Below are positions 40,224 through 49,531 of a stretch of 49,619 bases of DNA, in pieces. This DNA comes from Deltaproteobacteria bacterium (GTDB lineage Bacteria; Desulfobacterota; GWC2-55-46; UBA9637): contig JACRNJ010000009.1 in the NCBI GenBank assembly GCA_016219285.1, positions 1 through 49,619 on the forward strand, in the 5' to 3' direction. A model generated the notes under the pieces. It saw only the letters and a program-made list of their open reading frames with translations. It made no database searches and had not been told where the DNA came from. Position 1 is the stretch's first letter; every line of letters starts with the position of its first letter. The position numbers and the translations under genes are program-made.

Positions 40224-40252
40224 TTGACAATCAGTATGTTATATATTATTAT
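40224..40252 (+). promoter_or_regulatory. Promoter for the second ATPase gene
   Basis: TTGACA (40224-40229), 17-base spacer, TATTAT (40247-40252), in a very A/T-rich stretch that continues to the ribosome site. Confidence 0.65.
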
Positions 40253-40304
40253 CTAACAATAATTGATATATAATAATTATATTACAATAAAAGGAGGTGA
40301 GATT

Positions 40305-41435
40305 GTGAGAAACCCATTTTATTTCAGGACATTGCCGATTGATGCTGCTTTTTGCGATAGGGAAAAAGAATTGGAAGAGCTGATTAGCCATGCTAATAAC
40401 AGAGCTAATGTTACCTTGATTTCCCCCAGAAGGTATGGGAAAACCTCTCTTGTTCGGCGAGTTCAACATGCTCTGTCTAATCAGGGAAGCGCGACACTTT
40501 ATGCTGACTTTTTCGGTGTAACATCTGGTGAAGAGGTCGCTGCAAAGCTTGCGTCTGAGGTTTATCGGATTACTCATAAGCAAGAGTCTCTTTATGATAA
40601 GGCAATCAGATTTTTTTCTCTGCTCAGACCCGTTGTGCGTCCGGATCAAGAGTCCGGCTATTCTATCACTGTAGAAATATCAAAAGGTAAAACAGGGATA
40701 GAACTCATAGAGGATGCCATGACCGGACTGGGGAAATTTGCAGCAGGAAAAAACGCTCTTTGCCATATAGTGTTTGATGAGTTTCAGGAAATAGTAGAAT
40801 TGAAGGATGCCTACGCAATAGAAGGGGTAATGCGCTCGCATATCCAAAATCACTCCAATGCGTCTTATTTCTTTGTTGGAAGCAGAAGAAGAATTCTATC
40901 TGATATGTTTAATGACAGAAAAAGGCCGTTTTATAAGAGCGCCGTTAATTATCACCTGTCTCCCTTGCCTATGGATGATTTAATCTCTTTTTTAATAGAA
41001 CGTTTTAAATCCCAAGGCAAGTCGTGCAGCAGGGAAATCTCTCAAAAGATATACGACCTGACTATGGGCTATCCCTATTACGCACAAAAGTTGGCCTATC
41101 ATACTTTTGAGTTGACCGATACGCAGGCAGCAGATAAAGAATTGCACGGCGCTTTTTTGAGATTGATTGAGGAGGAAAAACCTCTCTTTGAGGCAATAAT
41201 ACAGGGGCTTGGAATAAGACAGATATCGCTCTTAACAGCCCTTGCTAAAGAGCCTACTCAAACGCCGTTTGCTGTGGATTATATGACGAGGCATAATCTG
41301 GGGTCGGTGGGGGCAGTTCAGGGAGCGGTAAAAAAACTTGAACGGTTGGATTATATTGAAAGAATTGATGCCGTATATAGGGTTGTAGACCCTATTTTGG
41401 CAGTCTGGCTTAAAAAGAGAGAAGTGATAGAGTAA
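40305..41435 (+). CDS. Archaeal-type ATPase (ATPase_2), second copy
   Basis: 376 residues from a GTG at 40305; AAAAGGAGGTGA ends about 6 bases before it. Walker A SPRRYGKTSLVRRV (about 40-53), Walker B HIVFDEFQEIVE (about 150-161), and the family's GSRRRILSDMFNDRKRPFYK (about 184-203). The C-terminus is a winged helix (RQISLLTALAKEPTQTPF), without the nuclease-like end of its relative at 25.9 kb. Such ATPases are frequent on mobile elements; function unclear. Own promoter and terminator. Confidence 0.82.
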   Translation: MRNPFYFRTLPIDAAFCDREKELEELISHANNRANVTLISPRRYGKTSLVRRVQHALSNQGSATLYADFFGVTSGEEVAAKLASEVYRITHKQESLYDKAIRFFSLLRPVVRPDQESGYSITVEISKGKTGIELIEDAMTGLGKFAAGKNALCHIVFDEFQEIVELKDAYAIEGVMRSHIQNHSNASYFFVGSRRRILSDMFNDRKRPFYKSAVNYHLSPLPMDDLISFLIERFKSQGKSCSREISQKIYDLTMGYPYYAQKLAYHTFELTDTQAADKELHGAFLRLIEEEKPLFEAIIQGLGIRQISLLTALAKEPTQTPFAVDYMTRHNLGSVGAVQGAVKKLERLDYIERIDAVYRVVDPILAVWLKKREVIE

Positions 41436-41525
41436 TTGCCTGCCGACAGTCAGGTCGGTTAGTCTGCAGTTTTTTTAACACCAACATACAAAAAGCAAAA
41501 AGCCACGCTCGTAAGAGCGATAGCG

Positions 41526-41565
41526 AAAGGCCGGGTGTTTTAACTACACACGGCCTTTTGTTTTT
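41526..41565 (+). terminator. Terminator before the helicase gene
   Basis: AAAGGCCG-GTGT pairs with ACAC-CGGCCTTTT, followed by GTTTTT. Confidence 0.7.
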
Positions 41566-41607
41566 CGTATGCGGGAAAAACAAAAAACCAATAGGAAGGA
41601 GGTTCAA

Positions 41608-44322
41608 GTGGAACAGTTGATACTTGTTGCCGGCGCCCACAAAGCGCATAGAAGAAACTGGAGTAGAAAAAGAAAGAGCAAAGATAATCTCATTGAAACA
41701 GATATATCCCAAAATCCTGCTTTGGATTTCATGCTGGACCGTGTTGCCCTGTCTCATAACGATCAGGGATATGTCTTTACTCCCCTGTCGCCTGTTGCAG
41801 AGGGCATAGTGTTTTATCTTGGCATAGGGGACACAATACCTGAACGTGATGCAGTAACAAATCTTGATAAGTATATAGAAATGCTAAAGGAATTAAACCT
41901 CAAGATTGTAATCTCCGATAGCGTCCACAGGAAATATAATCGCCTTAAGAAAAAATACGCCATAAAGGGCTTTCCTTTACAGGTGGTGATTCCTGCTGAA
42001 GATGCAGTTTCTTTTATGAATAAAGCCACAGGCAGGTCTCTTACGCCTCTGTCTGATTCAAGAACGCAGATAGAAGATATGGTAAACCTGGCAAGGTGGC
42101 AGGGAAAATGGGGAGGGTTAGACAGTTTTAGAAAACATAATACTATCCCTGATAAGATTAAGTCCCTCTATGAAGCGTATTTAGGCCGTATAAACTCTCT
42201 TTCTATACCTGCGTATGATTATCATGCCCACGATGCGGCAATGGCTGCGGTAAGCAGGAGCGCCATATTGGGACATAAGGCAGGTCTTGGCAAAACAAGA
42301 ATCGCCGTGCTTTTATCTGAAGTCCTTGGAGGCAATTCTCTGGTCTGCTGTTTGCCCAGGTTGGTCAGGAAAGTCTGGCTCAGGGAGTTTAAAGCGCTTG
42401 GGAGGGGAGACAGGTGTGTTGTCCTTGAAAGGCCCAAACATACAGACAAGAAGGTTTTTGTGGATTCCGTGAAGTTTAAAGGCAAAGACCCCAACAGCAA
42501 AAAGTTTAAAGGCTATAAAGGTCTTGGCATAGTCAGGAATAAAACGCTGCCCTTTCGCGAAGAACACACTACCTGCGACCCGAATCACTATGCTCCTGTG
42601 AAGATAACCGCCTTTACGCAGCTTATAAAAGGCAAAGAAACACTGGACAGGGTAAAATGCGGAAAGTGCGGAAATGTTTACAACGGCGATAGGTGCGATG
42701 GCATGTATGCAGAAGTATTGTATTTTGGCAGACCCGCTTCCAGTCCCTTCTATGCCAGACATTATAAGAGTCTGGGCATTCTTTACGACAGGTTCAGGAA
42801 GACAGGTGATGAAAACTCTCTTGCCGGTAAAGTTAACGACTTGTATGTAAAGACAAAACAGGCAAGAGGAAGCGATGTAGACCAAGAAAAAGTTTCGGTG
42901 CGCATTGTTCCATGCAACTCCGCCCGTTCTATGGCAGTATGCCCTAATTGCAACAGCAGGGTGGAGATAATCCAGTATCTTGCAGAAAAGGGAGAGGACA
43001 AGAAGAGGGTCTGGGTTTATAAAAAGCCGGCATACTATCTGGCGACCCGGAAAGTAAAGAGATATAAAAGCGGGATATTCACAGGGAATTATTGCAAAAA
43101 CTGCAATTACTCCGCCAGGACATGGGTTCCTCCTATCACCAGAAGACTCAGAAAACAAAGACTCAACACGGTTTTTGTAGATGAATCTCAGAAGATTAAA
43201 AATCCAAATTCTCAGAGGGGAAGGGCGGTAACTTCCATTGATGCTGCTCACAGATACCTGTTGAGCGCTACCATTGCGACCAATAGGGTCGTGTCTGACG
43301 TATATAGTCAGTTAAAATGGCTTATAAACGACAAGCTGTTTTTCCCGTTCAGATCTTTTGAGGAATTTGAGAAGGAATTCGGCAGGGGGCGCTCTATAGG
43401 GGTGAAAAACCTGGAATATTTTTATAAGCTACTTGACCCCTGGCAGATAAGAAGAAATAACGACAGCTATATGGTCGAGAAGAATGTTGTTCTCCCGCCC
43501 ATAGTTGAGAAACGGCTAAAAGTTGCTCTTTCAGATAAAGAGAGAGGTCTGTATGACCGTATGAAGGACGACTTTGCAAACTGGCTGCAAGAGCGGCTAA
43601 ACAGGGGAGAAGCAGAAATAACCAAGGATGATGTAATGACTCAAACCTGGACGCTCAGAAAGGCTGCTTCATGCGGGCATCTATTAGACAGCAGGATTAA
43701 AACCCCTGCAAAACTCTCTACGCTGAGTGATCTTGTGAGAGGCTTTGTGAGGAACGGCAGAAAAGTGCTTATCGGCAGCTGCATGGTAGAAACGGTGGAC
43801 AGCATAAAAGAAATGCTGGATGACGTTCCCATTGAGAAGCTTCACGGCGGCGTAGATAAGCATGAGCAAGACAGAATATTGAGCCTCTTTCAGGAAGAGT
43901 GTCCCGACTGTATCCTACCTCTTGACCCCGACTGCCCTTCATGCGGATTTAAGCCTGATAAGATACCTCAGGTCATTGCATGCACCAGAGGGGTAATCAG
44001 CGAGGGAGTAACTTTGTCTAAAGCGTCAGTGGTTATATTTGTAGATAGTTCGTGGACATATGCAGACCACTATCAGTTCTATAAGAGGGCGAACAGGATC
44101 GGGGCGAATTATGAGAAATTAGACGTCATATATCTTGAAGCCGAAGATACTATAGACACTTATATGTATAATCTGGCCGAGTCAAAAAAGGCGGATATAT
44201 CGCTTGCCATAGACAGGGTAAGGGTGGAGAAAACAGAGGCAGTGGATTGGATGAAGTTTGCCATGGATATCGCCGGGTGGTCTGCAGACAGGTCTATTGG
44301 GGAGGCTGTAAATGAGCGATAA
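41608..44322 (+). CDS. SNF2-type helicase with zinc-finger insertions
   Basis: 904 residues from a GTG at 41608, fixed by AAGGAGG 7 bases upstream. Walker A HKAGLGKTRIAVLL (about 223-236), variant DEAH box FVDESQKIKN (about 523-532), LLSATIATNR, and near the C-terminus GVISEGVTLSKASVVIFVDS with FYKRANRIG. Between motifs I and II are cysteine pairs (CGKCGNVYNGDRC, CPNCNSR, CKNCNYS) that should bind two zinc ions. A further CPDC...CPSCGF pair lies in the C-terminal half. Probably a DNA translocase in replication or repair. Start overlaps none; stop overlaps the next gene (ATGAGCGATAA). Confidence 0.88.
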   Translation: MEQLILVAGAHKAHRRNWSRKRKSKDNLIETDISQNPALDFMLDRVALSHNDQGYVFTPLSPVAEGIVFYLGIGDTIPERDAVTNLDKYIEMLKELNLKIVISDSVHRKYNRLKKKYAIKGFPLQVVIPAEDAVSFMNKATGRSLTPLSDSRTQIEDMVNLARWQGKWGGLDSFRKHNTIPDKIKSLYEAYLGRINSLSIPAYDYHAHDAAMAAVSRSAILGHKAGLGKTRIAVLLSEVLGGNSLVCCLPRLVRKVWLREFKALGRGDRCVVLERPKHTDKKVFVDSVKFKGKDPNSKKFKGYKGLGIVRNKTLPFREEHTTCDPNHYAPVKITAFTQLIKGKETLDRVKCGKCGNVYNGDRCDGMYAEVLYFGRPASSPFYARHYKSLGILYDRFRKTGDENSLAGKVNDLYVKTKQARGSDVDQEKVSVRIVPCNSARSMAVCPNCNSRVEIIQYLAEKGEDKKRVWVYKKPAYYLATRKVKRYKSGIFTGNYCKNCNYSARTWVPPITRRLRKQRLNTVFVDESQKIKNPNSQRGRAVTSIDAAHRYLLSATIATNRVVSDVYSQLKWLINDKLFFPFRSFEEFEKEFGRGRSIGVKNLEYFYKLLDPWQIRRNNDSYMVEKNVVLPPIVEKRLKVALSDKERGLYDRMKDDFANWLQERLNRGEAEITKDDVMTQTWTLRKAASCGHLLDSRIKTPAKLSTLSDLVRGFVRNGRKVLIGSCMVETVDSIKEMLDDVPIEKLHGGVDKHEQDRILSLFQEECPDCILPLDPDCPSCGFKPDKIPQVIACTRGVISEGVTLSKASVVIFVDSSWTYADHYQFYKRANRIGANYEKLDVIYLEAEDTIDTYMYNLAESKKADISLAIDRVRVEKTEAVDWMKFAMDIAGWSADRSIGEAVNER

Positions 44323-45328
44323 GATAGCATTTAATTGTGATGTGAAAAGCAGTAGAAGCCGTTATCAATGGGAAACTACCGGGACAATAAAACCAGTGTA
44401 TGCATTTATATGCCCATTCACCGATACATTGGTTTTTGGAATATTTCATGGGAGGAGCGTCTGCGAGAATGCCGCAAAGATAAGGCTCGAGAGAAAAAAT
44501 AAGAGCAGAGAATTTACTGGTCGCATATCGGGCCAGAAAGGATTTGTTGTTTCGTGCCTTGATACCGGGAAGATATTCGGAGAATCGACTTATTATGCTC
44601 CCGAAGATGTTGTAGGTATTACGCATTTCCATTCATTCAGCGGCTCCCTTGCAGGGGCGGTCAGGGGGCTGAGAAACTTATTACCGGAGAGCAATAAGAC
44701 ATACACTGTCCGTCTTACAAAAACCGATGGGCAGATAGAGAAAAGACGCTATTTTAAAAATGACTATAATTTATGTGTTCTGCCAAAAGGAGGCAGACGG
44801 ACAGGTTTTATTGTAAAAGATTTAAGCGATTATGCCAATGCAAGTATAGTGGAAGAAAAGGTTGTTACCGGAACCCCAGCCCAACGGTATGCAGATAAAT
44901 TAAGAAAGTGGGCAAGATACATCTTAAAAAACCTTCACCCCAATCTATGGGACAACCTGAAACAAGAGGCATTGAGTGTGACCGAAGAGCGACTCCGTGA
45001 ATATGAGCAACAAGAGTGCAAAGAGAGCCATGACGCGTGGGAAAGCGCCCCGGAATTTGGGTTACCAAGAATAGAGGGTCATAAGACTCTGACGCTAACA
45101 GCAGCAAAGGCTCCGGCGTATGTCATAGAAGCCATAGAAAAGCATTTGGAGAAGAAGGAAGCTTTTAGTTATCACTGGCGCGGCGAATATGATTACAAGG
45201 TATCTGCCAAACTCTGCGACGACGGGATTTATAGGGCATGGTTCAGCGCTGAATTTAAAGGCTGCCTGAATGGGCATTATTATTTGCTGTTAAACAAAAA
45301 CAACGCAATTTTCTGCGAAAACGATTAA
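44312..45328 (+). CDS. Unknown protein linked to the helicase
   Basis: 338 residues, starting inside the helicase gene 3' end. It has strands FICPFTDTLVFGIFHG and GKIFGESTYYAPEDVVG, a His-rich GITHFHSFSGSLAGAVRGL, a helical middle (DKLRKWARYILKNLHPNLW) and WHRGEYDYKVSAKL-like strands near the end. No family recognised. Overlap with the helicase points to a related task. Confidence 0.6.
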   Translation: MSDKIAFNCDVKSSRSRYQWETTGTIKPVYAFICPFTDTLVFGIFHGRSVCENAAKIRLERKNKSREFTGRISGQKGFVVSCLDTGKIFGESTYYAPEDVVGITHFHSFSGSLAGAVRGLRNLLPESNKTYTVRLTKTDGQIEKRRYFKNDYNLCVLPKGGRRTGFIVKDLSDYANASIVEEKVVTGTPAQRYADKLRKWARYILKNLHPNLWDNLKQEALSVTEERLREYEQQECKESHDAWESAPEFGLPRIEGHKTLTLTAAKAPAYVIEAIEKHLEKKEAFSYHWRGEYDYKVSAKLCDDGIYRAWFSAEFKGCLNGHYYLLLNKNNAIFCEND

Positions 45329-45346
45329 AAGGAGGTCAGAACTATC

Positions 45347-46458
45347 ATGAAGATTAAAACATGCGCCGACCTGCATTTTCTTGGCGGTGGATCGGACAAA
45401 GTGTACCATTGCTGTGTAGTAGACGAAGGCCCGCTGGGTATACAGTGCAGTTCGCTTATGGGAGGCGGGGGGCTGTATTAATGTTTGGCGCTAAAACACA
45501 AACGCCTGTCTCTTTGGACAAGGCTCAGAAAATATACGAAAGGCTAATATCCGAAAAGATGTCAAAAGGGTATGTTTCGAATCCTGGCATCAGCGGTAAT
45601 GTATTTGGCGACGCAAGTGGATTAGATGAAAGCATTCCTATCGTGAAGGGTATTAAAGACCATCAAATATCGGGAGTTCTTCCCCAGATCCTCAACGAAT
45701 GTGATGATGTAGAAGCAGATTATTTTATCAACAGTTCAGAGTGGGGGGCTCAAGAAAAATACGATGGGGATAGACGACTTATCCTTTTCAAAAACAATAT
45801 AGCGCAGGGCATTAACAGAAAAGGTTTTTTTGTACCGCTAATGCCTGTAGTAGATGCAGCAGTCCGTCAGATAGGAACATCATTACTACTAGACGGCGAA
45901 GCGGTAGGAGAAACCATCTATGTATTTGGATTGCTGGAATACAATGGTATTGATTTGCGTGGGTTATCGTATATCGAATCCTACCACAAACTACAGGAAG
46001 TGTTTGCAACTCACAAGTTCACATCAGGACTCAAACTTGTCTCCCTTGCTTTGACCACAGAGGACAAAAGAAATGTCTTCTTGCAAGTCAAGAGCCAGGG
46101 CGGGGAGGGGATTGTTTTTAAACATCTTGAGTCTTGCTATTCCCCCGGCAAACCCAATACAGGAGGAGACCAGAGGAAGTTTAAGTTTTGGGAAAGCGCC
46201 TCTTGTGTTGTTGTTAAAATTAACGACAAGCGGAGCATCGGTCTTGGAGTATACGATCTATGCGGCAAGCTTGTAAATGTAGGGAATGTAACAATCCCGC
46301 CCAACCATGAAATCCCTAATAGTGGGGATGTGGTTGAGGTTAGATATTTATATGCATACAAAGGTGGCAGCCTGTACCAGCCAATCTACATGGGGAAAAG
46401 AACAGACTTATTTGCTGGTGATTGCGTGAGCACTCAGCTTAAATATAATGGAGGGTAG
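45347..46458 (+). CDS. WGR-domain ATP-dependent DNA ligase, frameshifted at the N-terminus
   Basis: AAAAGGAGG precedes an ATG at 45347 that gives MKIKTCADLHFLGGGS and stops at 45481. If one base is added in GGCCC (45428-45432) the frame continues GPAGYTVQFAYGRRGAVLMF, a WGR domain, into the ligase. The ligase part reads from an ATG at 45481 in any case. It has the AMP lysine in EKYDGDRRLI (about residue 95 of the short form), LLDGEAV, GGEGIVFKHLE, and FKFWESA. It seals nicks using ATP. WGR plus ligase is also found in phage/plasmid ligases. Confidence 0.85.
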
Positions 46459-46534
46459 AGGGATGTTTTAAACTGCCCATAAAGGGCGAGGTTTTCACGC
46501 CTGAGTTTTATAAAAAAGTAAAAGGAGATAAAAA

Positions 46535-47143
46535 ATGTCAAAGATTTATATACGATTTCTCAGACAGGGGCTTGTAAAGACAACCACCCCTGAGAATTTC
46601 AACACCATGACATCTAAAGAGAAGATAGACTGGGCATCGGAAAAGCTTTATCAGATGACCGACCTTGATATTATAGCGGCAATGGCGGACTTTGATGATG
46701 CGGAGAAAACAGGCGAGTATTTCGACGAGGCGCCGCAGGCAGCCGCAATAGAAGAAGCAGAAGGAGAAAATATCGGCAGGATAATCGTTGAAACGAGAGA
46801 GTGGAGTTTATTTGCATCCGGCGAAGGGATGGACATCATTTCCAGAGACCTGCTGAATTTCATGGAAGATAATCCGGCTGCTTTGGTTGATATGACGCCT
46901 GTGGAAGAAGGCGGCCGGTGGGTTGTAAATGCCAATGATGAGAAAGGCAATACCTTGGAGAGCTTTTATTTTGAATCCAGGAAAGAAGCTGAAGAGACGC
47001 TGTGCAACTTGTGGAAAAGGAGCTCGCGGGAAATTGAGAAACGGATGCTTTTTTCAAAAGGCGGCATTTGTCAGAAGTGCAGGAAGTTAGGAGAAAACAC
47101 CTGCCCCGGGAAAGCGCCTGGTTGTTTTGAAAAGTCTGCGTAA
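46535..47143 (+). CDS. Unknown protein with C-terminal zinc site
   Basis: 202 residues, AAAGGAG upstream. The N-terminal part is helical (KEKIDWASEKLYQM), the middle acidic (ADFDDAEKTGEYFDEAPQAA), then a beta-rich stretch (WVVNANDEKGNTLESFYFES). The end holds CQKCRKLGENTCPGKAPGC, four Cys spaced as a metal site. No family recognised. Followed by a terminator before the last large gene. Confidence 0.6.
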   Translation: MSKIYIRFLRQGLVKTTTPENFNTMTSKEKIDWASEKLYQMTDLDIIAAMADFDDAEKTGEYFDEAPQAAAIEEAEGENIGRIIVETREWSLFASGEGMDIISRDLLNFMEDNPAALVDMTPVEEGGRWVVNANDEKGNTLESFYFESRKEAEETLCNLWKRSSREIEKRMLFSKGGICQKCRKLGENTCPGKAPGCFEKSA

Positions 47144-47162
47144 TGTCAATCCAAGGTTGTAT

Positions 47163-47205
47163 AAAATCCCTGTCATTTCATTTAAAAATGATGGGGATTT
47201 TCTTT
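47163..47205 (+). terminator. Terminator before the Hel308-like gene
   Basis: AAAATCCC with TCATT pairs with AATGA and GGGATTTT, followed by CTTTTT. Confidence 0.75.
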
Positions 47206-47242
47206 TTATGGTTAAGGTAAAAATTAAGGAGGTGCATATTTT

Positions 47243-49516
47243 ATGAGCGAAGCAATACGGGAGAACGATACTGCCGGCGCGGATGCTTCAAAGGTTATAA
47301 GGCTTCCCATTCCTATAAAGCAGGTAAAGTTTAAAATCAACAGCGAAGGCCTCCATGAGGAAACCGGCGAAAAGGTTAATTGTCTGAAAATAGACAGGGG
47401 GCTTTCTTTTACAAAACTCCTTCCGAAGGTGGATTTTTTCAATCCCGTCCAGTCGCTATTTATCGGCCATTACAAGAAAGGCTCTGCTATCGTCGCATCC
47501 ACAACAGGCACAGGTAAGACAATCTGCCCCCACTTTGCCCTGAAAGATGTCGCGAATTTTGTCTATGTGGTGCCGACAAAATCCCTTGCAAACCAGATTG
47601 CCAATGATTTCAGGCAATACAGGCAGGTCAACATAAAGACAGGGGACACGAACACAAGGGTCAGCGGCATGCGGGCAGGAGGGGTTGTGACTACCATAGA
47701 TTCATTTGTGGCAGCCGCAAGAAACAGGGTCTGGTGGGTAGAAGATGCAGAGATGATTGTCCTTGATGAAGGTCACTTTCTGCTGGATGAGTTCAAGGAG
47801 AAAAGCCTTCTTCTGGAAGAGGCTACAGGGTTCTGTTTAAGCAAAGGAGTCCCCGTAATATTTCTGTCAGCCACAATACCTGGAATAAATGACCTTGCAA
47901 AATGGCTTAAACCGTCAGTCGTAATCGAGTCAAAATGGAGGCCGATACTTCTTGACAGGAAATTTGTGGTTTACGAGGATGACGAGGAGCAGTTTGAGAC
48001 TGTGCTCAGGCTTGTGCGTGCGAGGCCGGACAAGAAGATAATCCTTGTGCCTCATAATAAAACAACGGGTTGGAGTTGGTTAAGAGGGCTTGAAGGAAAA
48101 GGCTATATGGCCCTTAATAAAACCGTGCCTTCTTCATGGGCGGCAAAGAGGAAAAAGACAAACGGTCCCTTTATGTGCGCATTTCACAACGCCGATGTGC
48201 CGCAGGACGAGAGGGAGGCTATTGAAATAAGCTACCGAAGCGCAAACGGCATTAGAATTCTTATTGCAACAAGCACGCTTGCATACGGATTCAACAGCCC
48301 TGCGGATACCGTCATACTCTGTCCACGTTCAAAAAGAGTACAAACCGGGAACGGCAGGAATGATTATTCCTTTGAGCCGTCGCCGATAAACATGCTCCAG
48401 TTTGAGGGGAGGGCAGGGAGATGCGGATTTTCAACCACAAACAGCGCGGAGAGCATAATAGTGATCAAGTCTGCGGCAAGAGAATATATTGAAAATGCCC
48501 TGAACTCCTGTCTTGACAGAGAATTTGATACTTCCCTTGGGAAGGACATAAACAGCCTCTCGGTTAATACCACGGCCTATATGCTGCTGGGCGCGTTGAT
48601 GATGTCAAAGGGCGATACAACCTGCGCATTTAAGCACATGGAGAGTTATTTCAGGGGGTATGCCTTTAAGGGGACAGGCCTGCTTGAGAAGTCCTTGGAT
48701 TTTCTTAAGAAGGAAGAGCTGCTTTGTCGGAATAACTCCCCGACATATGAGGGCAGGATTGTTGCAAGCAACTGCGTCCACCCGCATGTCTATCTCGGCG
48801 TCAAGCATGCCCTTGGGGATTACACAAAAGGCTCGCATAGATATAAGTCTTTAATCCCGAAGATAAGGCCTCTTTTGAGGGCGCAATTTAAGATAGAGGA
48901 TGATCTTTTGGGGAAAGAAGAAAGAGAGCTTCTGTCTAAATTCAGGGGTCACTGTGTAGAATTTCTGAACATGAAAGAAGAGGATGATGCTATAAACCTT
49001 CTTTTCTACTGCATGGGAGGTTTCGGAAGGCCTGGCATGAGGGCGCCGTCACATTTTGAAACGTTGCCTACAAATGCCGTTCGGCTTGGAGGGTTTCTTA
49101 CAGAACTTGCCATTAAAGGCTATCTGCCGATAGAGCCTTTGGAGGCAATAAGACTTTCCCACTCTATTGCTTATGGGATAATTCCAAGATACAGCCTTCT
49201 TGGTGGGGTAAAAGGGATAGGCATGATCAGTGGGTGGATACTCTCGAAGATAGGCAAGGCAATGGGCTTGCCAGACGACCACTCGCTTTGCAAAGCTGTG
49301 ATGACCAGAGAAGGGAAAAAGGCGGCGCTGGAGGCGGCAAGGGGTCTGGAGGGCATGGGAATAAGAATAAAGGATGCCAGGGCCGCCATTGAGAAGCTCA
49401 TTAACCACACAGGGGTTTTGGCAGGCAACAGGTGGATAATGAAGAACGTATCAAAAGCGGTTTTCGGCGCAAGAGTAACAGATTCAGAGGAAGGTGTGCT
49501 GGAGATGCTTGTGTGA
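47243..49516 (+). CDS. Hel308/Ski2-like superfamily 2 DNA helicase
   Basis: 757 residues, AAGGAGG upstream. Q-like FFNPVQSLFI, Walker A ASTTGTGKTICPH (about 88-100), VVPTKSLANQI (Ia), IVLDEGHFLLDEF (DEGH, about 172-184), FLSATIPG (III), ILIATSTLAYGFNSPADTVI (V) and MLQFEGRAGRCGF (VI, about 384-396). The C-terminal half includes an HhH-like GGVKGIGMISGWILSKIGKA (about 652-671). Such helicases remodel stalled replication forks. In bacteria the type is uncommon, common in archaea and mobile elements. It suits the SSB/SbcCD/ligase neighbourhood. Confidence 0.88.
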   Translation: MSEAIRENDTAGADASKVIRLPIPIKQVKFKINSEGLHEETGEKVNCLKIDRGLSFTKLLPKVDFFNPVQSLFIGHYKKGSAIVASTTGTGKTICPHFALKDVANFVYVVPTKSLANQIANDFRQYRQVNIKTGDTNTRVSGMRAGGVVTTIDSFVAAARNRVWWVEDAEMIVLDEGHFLLDEFKEKSLLLEEATGFCLSKGVPVIFLSATIPGINDLAKWLKPSVVIESKWRPILLDRKFVVYEDDEEQFETVLRLVRARPDKKIILVPHNKTTGWSWLRGLEGKGYMALNKTVPSSWAAKRKKTNGPFMCAFHNADVPQDEREAIEISYRSANGIRILIATSTLAYGFNSPADTVILCPRSKRVQTGNGRNDYSFEPSPINMLQFEGRAGRCGFSTTNSAESIIVIKSAAREYIENALNSCLDREFDTSLGKDINSLSVNTTAYMLLGALMMSKGDTTCAFKHMESYFRGYAFKGTGLLEKSLDFLKKEELLCRNNSPTYEGRIVASNCVHPHVYLGVKHALGDYTKGSHRYKSLIPKIRPLLRAQFKIEDDLLGKEERELLSKFRGHCVEFLNMKEEDDAINLLFYCMGGFGRPGMRAPSHFETLPTNAVRLGGFLTELAIKGYLPIEPLEAIRLSHSIAYGIIPRYSLLGGVKGIGMISGWILSKIGKAMGLPDDHSLCKAVMTREGKKAALEAARGLEGMGIRIKDARAAIEKLINHTGVLAGNRWIMKNVSKAVFGARVTDSEEGVLEMLV

Positions 49517-49531
49517 TTACTAAGAACTAAC

